Shown piece by piece: positions 59,211 through 64,000 of a stretch of 64,000 nucleotides of DNA. A program made the translations under genes and the position numbers. The notes below the pieces were generated by a model. It saw only the letters and a list, made by a program, of their open reading frames with translations, had not been told where the DNA came from and searched no databases. The stretch lies in NCBI GenBank assembly GCA_965246805.1, contig CBDFFO010000006.1, forward strand, positions 744,001 through 808,000. The letters run 5' to 3'. The DNA is from Schlegelella_A sp965246805 (GTDB lineage: Bacteria; Pseudomonadota; Gammaproteobacteria; Burkholderiales; Burkholderiaceae_C). Position 1 is the first letter of the stretch, and every line of letters starts with the position of its first letter.

Positions 59211-60137
59211 ATGGCCGAATCTGCACCTCCGAGCGCCGCGTCTAGCGCGCGCCGGCTCGATGGTCGCGCGGTACGCGCATCGCTCGAACGCCTCGCCCAC
59301 GCCGACGCGGCGCCTTGGCTGCATCGGGAGGTGGCGCGTCGCATGGGCGAGCGTCTGGGCGTGATTCGCGTTGTGCCGGAACGCATCGTCGACTGGTGGG
59401 GCGGGGTCGGTGGCGGTGCATCTGTCCTCGCCGAGAATTACCCTGGCGCGCATCGAACGGTGATGGAGCCCACGAGCGCGTGGCGCACCTACAGCGCGCA
59501 GCAGGGGCAGTCGAAGTGGTGGTCGCCGGCGCGATGGCGCGGCGCGGTTGCCGACGTGATGCTCGACAGCAGCGCGCTCACCGCGCCCGTGCAACTCGTC
59601 TGGGCCAACATGATCGTGCACGCGGTCGGCGACCCGCCGCGCCTCTTCGCGCGCTGGAACGACGCGCTCGCCGTCGATGGCTTCGCGATGTTCTCGTGCC
59701 TCGGGCCCGACACGCTGAAGGAATTGCGCGCGCTCTATGCGGCTCGCGGGTGGCCCGCGCCGGCTGCCGACTTCATCGACATGCACGACCTCGGCGACAT
59801 GCTCGTCGCCGCCGGCTTTGCCGATCCGGTGATGGATCAGGAGCTCCTCGTGATCCGCTGGAAAGACCCGGTCAAGCTGATCGCCGACCTGCGGGCGCTC
59901 GGCGGCAATGCATCGCCCGATCGCTTCGCGGGCCTGCGCACACGGCGTTGGCGGCGGGAGCTCGAGCAAGCGCTCGAATCGTTGAGAGAACCCGACGGCA
60001 CCATCGCGCTCACCTTCGAAGTGGCTTACGGTCACGGCTTCAAGATCGCGCCGCGCGTGCGGGCGACCGGCGCCACCACCACCATTTCACTGGATGAGAT
60101 GCGCACCCTCGTGCACAACGGGCAGGGTCATCTCTGA
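59211..60137 (+). CDS. BioC-like malonyl-ACP methyltransferase family protein
   Basis: A 308-residue methyltransferase-fold protein. LDGRAVRASLERLAHADAAPWLHREVARRM is replaced in BioC by a similar helical start (read in parts), followed by a SAM region (RIVDWWGGVGGGASVL), LVWANMIVHAVGDPP and MFSCLGPDTLKELR. The glycine-rich SAM motif GGVGGG is unusual for BioC (normally GCGxG). Related genes in Burkholderiales are annotated as biotin synthesis BioC-type; activity is uncertain. ATG 59211 is preferred to 59184, which would overlap the divergent comF coding start. Confidence 0.75.
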   Translation: MAESAPPSAASSARRLDGRAVRASLERLAHADAAPWLHREVARRMGERLGVIRVVPERIVDWWGGVGGGASVLAENYPGAHRTVMEPTSAWRTYSAQQGQSKWWSPARWRGAVADVMLDSSALTAPVQLVWANMIVHAVGDPPRLFARWNDALAVDGFAMFSCLGPDTLKELRALYAARGWPAPAADFIDMHDLGDMLVAAGFADPVMDQELLVIRWKDPVKLIADLRALGGNASPDRFAGLRTRRWRRELEQALESLREPDGTIALTFEVAYGHGFKIAPRVRATGATTTISLDEMRTLVHNGQGHL

Positions 60138-60276
60138 TGGGTGCGATAAACTCTGGGGCTTCACCCAGGGGTGCGGGATTCGGCCACGAAGCAAGGTCTT
60201 TGCGCCCGCCAGCGCTTGTTCGATGGCGTTCGTGCAAAGTCCATCGCGAGTTCTCGGTTCATTCAGTCACGGCGCC

Positions 60277-60822
60277 ATGACATCCATCACTTCCCCAGCA
60301 TCCGGACGCCTGGTCCTGGCGGCCAAGCCAATGCGCTTCGGTCGCGAAGCAGCCGGCGGCGGTTCAGTCGAATGGATACTGCGCCGCAACTGCTCGATCG
60401 CGCCGCGCCAGATGCTGGCTTTCTACGCGTCGCTCTGCGTGTTGTCGCTGTCGATCGCGAGTGCGTTCTGGATGCGCGGCGCGTTGCTGGTGATGCCCTT
60501 TGCAGGCGTCGAACTGCTGGCGGTCGGCATCGCGTTGCTGGTCTACGCGCGCCACGCGGCCGATCGCGACAGCCTTCGCCTCGCAGGCACCGTCCTGACC
60601 GTCGAATGCACGTCCGGGCTGCACACCGTCCTGATCGACATGGCGCCCGCGTTCGTGCGCGTCGAGCCCGCCACCAGCGACCGCTCGCTCATCGAGCTCA
60701 CCGATCGTGGCCGTCGCGTTTCGGTCGGTCGCTTCGTGCGCCCCGAACTCCGGCGTGCGCTGGCCGACGAACTGCGTGGCGCGCTGCGCCGCTGGCAGCA
60801 CGAACCCCGCGCTTCGTTTTGA
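60277..60822 (+). CDS. DUF2244 family membrane protein
   Basis: A 181-residue protein with two central membrane segments (residues ~45-65, MLAFYASLCVLSLSIASAFW, and ~70-90, LVMPFAGVELLAVGIALLVY) between a short N-terminal domain with WILRRNCSIAPRQ and a C-terminal soluble domain. This matches the DUF2244 family often found just before cytochrome c oxidase genes. Function unknown; context suggests oxidase assembly. The ATG at 60277 was chosen by homology; coxB begins 22 bp later. Confidence 0.82.
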   Translation: MTSITSPASGRLVLAAKPMRFGREAAGGGSVEWILRRNCSIAPRQMLAFYASLCVLSLSIASAFWMRGALLVMPFAGVELLAVGIALLVYARHAADRDSLRLAGTVLTVECTSGLHTVLIDMAPAFVRVEPATSDRSLIELTDRGRRVSVGRFVRPELRRALADELRGALRRWQHEPRASF

Positions 60823-60844
60823 CGAGAACCGAAATCGAACACCC

Positions 60845-62026
60845 ATGCCCACGATGAAGAAAAAGAAGGAACGCCTGCACCAGGCTGCGCGGCTGGGATT
60901 CGCGCTGCTCACCACGTTCGTGTGGCATTCGGCGATGGCGCTCGGCGATCTGAAAGGTGGTCCTGCCGTCAACCAGTACAACCTGCACCCGGCCGTGACC
61001 GACATCGCCCGCGATCAGACCTGGCTGCACAACTTCATGCTGGTGATCTGCCTGGTGATCTTCATCGGCGTGTTCGGCGTGATGTTCTATTCGATCATCA
61101 TGCATCGCAAGTCAAAGGGCGCGCGTGCGGCGAACTTCCACGAGAGCACCACGGTCGAGATTGCATGGACCATCGTGCCGCTGGTGATCGTGATCGGCAT
61201 GGCGCTGCCGGCGACCAAGGTCGTCGTCGCGATGAAGGACACCAGCTCGGCCGATCTCACGGTGAAGGTCACGGGCATGCAGTGGCGGTGGGGTTACGAC
61301 TACCTGAAGGGCGAGGGCGAGGGCATCGGGTTCCTGTCGACGCTCGACCCGGCGCAACGCGAGATGTCCGACGCGGGCAAGCCGGAAGGTGACGACTACC
61401 TGCTGAAGGTCGATAACGCACTGGTCGTGCCGGTCAACAAGAAAGTTCGGCTCATCACCACCGCGAACGACGTGATCCACGCGTTCTACGTGCCCTCGCT
61501 CGGTGTGCAGGAAACGGCGATTCCCGGTTTCGTGCGCGACACGTGGTTCCGCGCGACCGAACTCGGCACGTTCTACGGCCAGTGCTCGCAGCTGTGCGGC
61601 AAGGAGCACTCTTACATGCCGATCCAGGTCAAGGTCGTTTCGCAGGCCGATTACACGAAGTGGGTCGGCGACAAGAACAACGAAGCGGCAGCCAAACTCG
61701 ACGACCCGGCCAAGGTCTGGGACCTGGCCGGTCTGCAGGCGCGGGGTGAAACGGTCTATGTCGCGAACTGCCAGATCTGCCACCAGGCGAACGGCAAGGG
61801 CGGCGGCAACATCAAGGCGCTCGACGCCGACCCGGTGGTGCTCGACGCCGACAAGACCAAGCAGATCCACGTGCTGCTGAACGGCCAGGCCAATGGCGCG
61901 ATGCCGTCGTGGGCCAAGCTGAGCGACACCGAGATCGCCTCCGTCATCACGTACACCAAGAACCACTGGTCGAACACGACCGGCCAGATCGTGCAGCCGA
62001 GTGATGTCGCGGCTGAGCGCAAGTAA
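60845..62026 (+). CDS. coxB: Cytochrome c oxidase subunit II with fused cytochrome c domain
   Basis: A 393-residue subunit. A signal-like N-terminus and two membrane helices (~60-82 and ~103-125) precede the cupredoxin domain whose CuA ligands are C247, C251, H255 and M258 (CSQLCGKEHSYM). A C-terminal cytochrome c domain carries CQICH (C309, C312, H313) with likely axial Met353 (GAMPSW). The fusion makes this a caa3-type oxidase that can accept electrons through its own haem c. It follows the DUF2244 gene and precedes coxA by 26 bp. Confidence 0.95.
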   Translation: MPTMKKKKERLHQAARLGFALLTTFVWHSAMALGDLKGGPAVNQYNLHPAVTDIARDQTWLHNFMLVICLVIFIGVFGVMFYSIIMHRKSKGARAANFHESTTVEIAWTIVPLVIVIGMALPATKVVVAMKDTSSADLTVKVTGMQWRWGYDYLKGEGEGIGFLSTLDPAQREMSDAGKPEGDDYLLKVDNALVVPVNKKVRLITTANDVIHAFYVPSLGVQETAIPGFVRDTWFRATELGTFYGQCSQLCGKEHSYMPIQVKVVSQADYTKWVGDKNNEAAAKLDDPAKVWDLAGLQARGETVYVANCQICHQANGKGGGNIKALDADPVVLDADKTKQIHVLLNGQANGAMPSWAKLSDTEIASVITYTKNHWSNTTGQIVQPSDVAAERK

Positions 62027-62052
62027 ACATTTCAGGACAAGGACGAACGCCC

Positions 62053-63696
62053 ATGAGCGCAGTGATCGGTCTCCCCGGCGGCGAGCACGCCAGCCACGAC
62101 CACGACCACCATCTGGATGACGCCCATGGCGCGCCTCACGGCTGGCGTCGGTGGGTCTACGCGACGAACCACAAGGACATCGGCACGATGTACCTGCTGT
62201 TCTCGTTCACGATGTTCATGATCGGCGGCGTGCTCGCGCTCATCATCCGCGCCGAGCTGTTCCAGCCCGGCCTGCAGTTCGTGAACCCGCAGCTCTTCAA
62301 CCAGCTGACGACGATGCACGGCCTCATCATGGTGTTCGGCGCCATCATGCCGGCCTTTGTCGGCTTCGCGAACTGGATGATCCCGATGCAGATCGGGGCG
62401 GCCGACATGGCTTTCGCGCGCATGAACAACCTGAGCTTCTGGTTGCTCATTCCGGCCGCGATCATGATCGTGAGCTCGTTCTTCCTGCCCGGCGGCGCGC
62501 CCGCCGCAGGCTGGACGCTCTACGCGCCGCTCACGCTGCAGATGGGCCCGTCGATGGATTCGGGCATCTTCGCGCTGCACATCCTGGGCGCAAGCTCGAT
62601 CATGGGCTCGATCAACATCATCGTCACGATCCTCAACATGCGCGCCCCCGGCATGACGCTGATGAAGATGCCGCTCTTCTGCTGGACCTGGCTCATCACT
62701 GCCTACCTGTTGATCGCCGTGATGCCGGTGCTCGCCGGCGCGATCACGATGACGCTCACCGATCGCCACTTCGGCACCAGCTTCTTCAACCCCGCTGGCG
62801 GCGGCGACCCGGTGATGTACCAGCACATCTTCTGGTTCTTCGGCCACCCCGAGGTGTACATCATGATCTTGCCGGCCTTCGGCATCGTCAGCGCGATCAT
62901 CCCGGCGTTCGCGAGGAAGCGCCTGTTCGGCTACACCTCGATGGTGTACGCCACCGCGTCGATCGCAATCCTGTCGTTCATCGTGTGGGCGCACCACATG
63001 TTCACGCAGGGCATGCCGGTCACCGGCCAGCTCTTCTTCATGTACGCGACGATGCTGATCGCCGTTCCCACCGGCGTGAAGGTCTTCAACTGGATCGCCA
63101 CCATGTGGCGCGGCTCGATGACCTTCGAGACGCCGATGCTCTGGGCCGTCGGCTTCATCTTCGTGTTCACGATGGGCGGGTTCACCGGTCTCATCCTCGC
63201 GATGGCGCCGATCGACGTCGCGATCCACGACACCTATTACGTCGTCGCCCACTTCCACTACGTGCTCGTCGCCGGTTCGCTCTACGCGATGTTCGGCGGC
63301 TACTACTACTGGTCGCCGAAGTGGACCGGCGTGATGTACAGCGAGGTGCGCGGCAAGATCCACTTCTGGGCCTCGCTGATCTTCTTCAACCTGACCTTCT
63401 TCCCGATGCACTTCCTCGGCCTCGCCGGCATGCCGCGCCGCTACGCCGACTACCCGATGCAGTTCACCGACTTCAACCAGATCGCAAGCATCGGCGCGTT
63501 CGGCTTCGGCCTGACGCAGGTGTACTTCTTCTTCTTCGTGGTGTTGCCCGCGATGCGTGGCAAGGGCGCGCCCGCGCCGCAGCAGCCGTGGGACGGCGCC
63601 GAGGGCCTCGAGTGGGAAGTGCCCTCGCCGGCGCCGTTCCACACGTTCGAGACGCCGCCGAGGCTGAACGCGTCGGCCACCAAGGTCGTCGCCTGA
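62053..63696 (+). CDS. coxA: Cytochrome c oxidase subunit I
   Basis: A 547-residue, 12-helix catalytic subunit with haem a, haem a3 and CuB. The first haem ligand is in MHGLIMVFG; HPEVYIMILP holds a CuB histidine with its cross-linked tyrosine; the HH pair follows in WAHHMFTQG and the haem histidines in VVAHFHYVL. The N-terminal ~30 residues are His/Asp-rich (HASHDHDHHLDDAH), a feature that could bind metal. ATG 62053. Confidence 0.97.
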   Translation: MSAVIGLPGGEHASHDHDHHLDDAHGAPHGWRRWVYATNHKDIGTMYLLFSFTMFMIGGVLALIIRAELFQPGLQFVNPQLFNQLTTMHGLIMVFGAIMPAFVGFANWMIPMQIGAADMAFARMNNLSFWLLIPAAIMIVSSFFLPGGAPAAGWTLYAPLTLQMGPSMDSGIFALHILGASSIMGSINIIVTILNMRAPGMTLMKMPLFCWTWLITAYLLIAVMPVLAGAITMTLTDRHFGTSFFNPAGGGDPVMYQHIFWFFGHPEVYIMILPAFGIVSAIIPAFARKRLFGYTSMVYATASIAILSFIVWAHHMFTQGMPVTGQLFFMYATMLIAVPTGVKVFNWIATMWRGSMTFETPMLWAVGFIFVFTMGGFTGLILAMAPIDVAIHDTYYVVAHFHYVLVAGSLYAMFGGYYYWSPKWTGVMYSEVRGKIHFWASLIFFNLTFFPMHFLGLAGMPRRYADYPMQFTDFNQIASIGAFGFGLTQVYFFFFVVLPAMRGKGAPAPQQPWDGAEGLEWEVPSPAPFHTFETPPRLNASATKVVA

Positions 63697-63722
63697 GCGC
63701 GCCGCGCGCTCACGCGAAACGC

Positions 63723-63833
63723 ATGACTCCGGAACAGCGCCAGAAGAACACACGGCTCGGGCTCGTCCTCGCGTCGATCGCGGTCGTGCTCTTCATCGGC
63801 TTCATCGCGAAGAGCGCGATGTTCGGCATTTGA
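63723..63833 (+). CDS. Small cytochrome oxidase-associated membrane protein, 36 aa
   Basis: A 36-residue single-helix protein: MTPEQRQKNTRLGL followed by a membrane segment (ASIAVVLFIGFIAKSAM). It lies between coxA (26 bp upstream) and ctaG (51 bp downstream), the place where Burkholderiales encode a small oxidase assembly protein of this size and start (MTPEQ..N.RL). Too short for most ORF callers. Confidence 0.8.
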   Translation: MTPEQRQKNTRLGLVLASIAVVLFIGFIAKSAMFGI

Positions 63834-63884
63834 CGCGGAAGCGTCGAAGTCCCTGAAGGTCGCCCGAGCAACGTCATCCGAGCC

Positions 63885-64000
63885 ATGGCCCTTCCGAGCT
63901 TTTCAGACACGGTCGCATCGCATTTGCGCGGCGACAACGCGCGCATGCTCGGCAAGCTGCTCGTCATCGTGTCGCTGATGTTCGCATTCGGCTACGCACT
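63885..64000 (+). CDS. ctaG: Cytochrome c oxidase assembly protein CtaG (Cox11), 5' part
   Basis: The ATG at 63885 opens a frame running off the right edge (38 complete codons). The visible N-terminus, NARMLGKLLVIVSLMFAFGYA, matches the membrane anchor of the Cox11/CtaG copper chaperone that delivers CuB to subunit I. Only the anchor is present; the copper-binding cysteines would lie outside the window. Confidence 0.82.
   Translation, partial: MALPSFSDTVASHLRGDNARMLGKLLVIVSLMFAFGYA

Overview
The window is a 64 kb stretch of GC-rich, gene-dense chromosome with no phage, IS or CRISPR signal. Gene content and order point to a betaproteobacterium of the order Burkholderiales, probably near the Rubrivivax/Leptothrix/Methylibium group. 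The evidence is a complete mraZ-to-lpxC division and cell-wall (dcw) cluster, a pilGHIJ-chpA twitching chemotaxis operon, an aa3-type oxidase with a cytochrome c domain fused to subunit II, a Burkholderiales-style rubredoxin/thiD/hemL neighbourhood, and GCAGCGAAGC-type intergenic repeats. The taxonomic call is an inference from familiarity; I could not run a search.

Layout. 1-4.6 kb: the 3' part of an Atm1-like ABC exporter, then a glutamate/aspartate ABC importer (gltIJKL). 4.7-11.2 kb: type II dihydroorotase (pyrC) coupled to a NYN/LOTUS-domain protein, a small secreted charged protein, the RNase P RNA (rnpB), a Bcr/CflA efflux pump, a long alpha-carbonic anhydrase and an NnrU-like protein. 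11.4-30.8 kb: the dcw cluster in the order mraZ-rsmH-ftsL-ftsI-murE-murF-mraY-murD-ftsW-murG-murC-ddl-ftsQ-ftsA-ftsZ-lpxC. 30.8-37.2 kb: a small membrane protein, mpl-yqiA (minus), a lipoprotein binding protein, thiD-like-hemL (minus) and rubredoxin. 37.2-48.0 kb: pilG, pilH, pilI, pilJ and a 2308-residue ChpA. 48.0-48.6 kb: a non-coding stretch with a large inverted repeat. 48.6-54.7 kb: photolyase (minus), yqgE-ruvX-pyrR-pyrB-pyrX-plsC. 54.7-60.8 kb: gpmA (minus), rhodanese-grxC-secB, gpsA, comF-trmL (minus), a BioC-like methyltransferase and a DUF2244-type protein. 60.8-64 kb: coxB, coxA, a 36-residue oxidase-associated protein and the start of ctaG.

How the genes work together. The dcw genes make UDP-MurNAc-pentapeptide (murE, murF, murD, murC, ddl), turn it into lipid II (mraY, murG), polymerise and cross-link it at the septum (ftsW, ftsI) and build the divisome (ftsL, ftsQ, ftsA, ftsZ). 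Mpl recycles wall peptides. PilG/H/I/J/ChpA form one chemosensory route to type IV pili. PyrR, PyrB and the inactive PyrX, together with the separate active PyrC, belong to pyrimidine synthesis. The cox genes make the terminal oxidase.

The most unusual structure is in the dcw cluster. The tight ATGA stop/start junctions ftsW/murG and murG/murC have each been interrupted by repeat DNA (two 152-bp tandem units; one 134-bp insert with 10-bp direct repeats). In every case the insert length is 2 modulo 3 and the insert has no stop codon in the needed frame, so a chain of small bridge ORFs (51, 51 and 45 codons) keeps ATGA coupling unbroken. Other notable points are a four-repeat MraZ operator that runs from the -10 box into the mraZ start codon, a 21-bp divergent comF/bioC-like spacer with overlapping -10 boxes on both strands, and a 7-bp-arm inverted repeat on the rubredoxin promoter.
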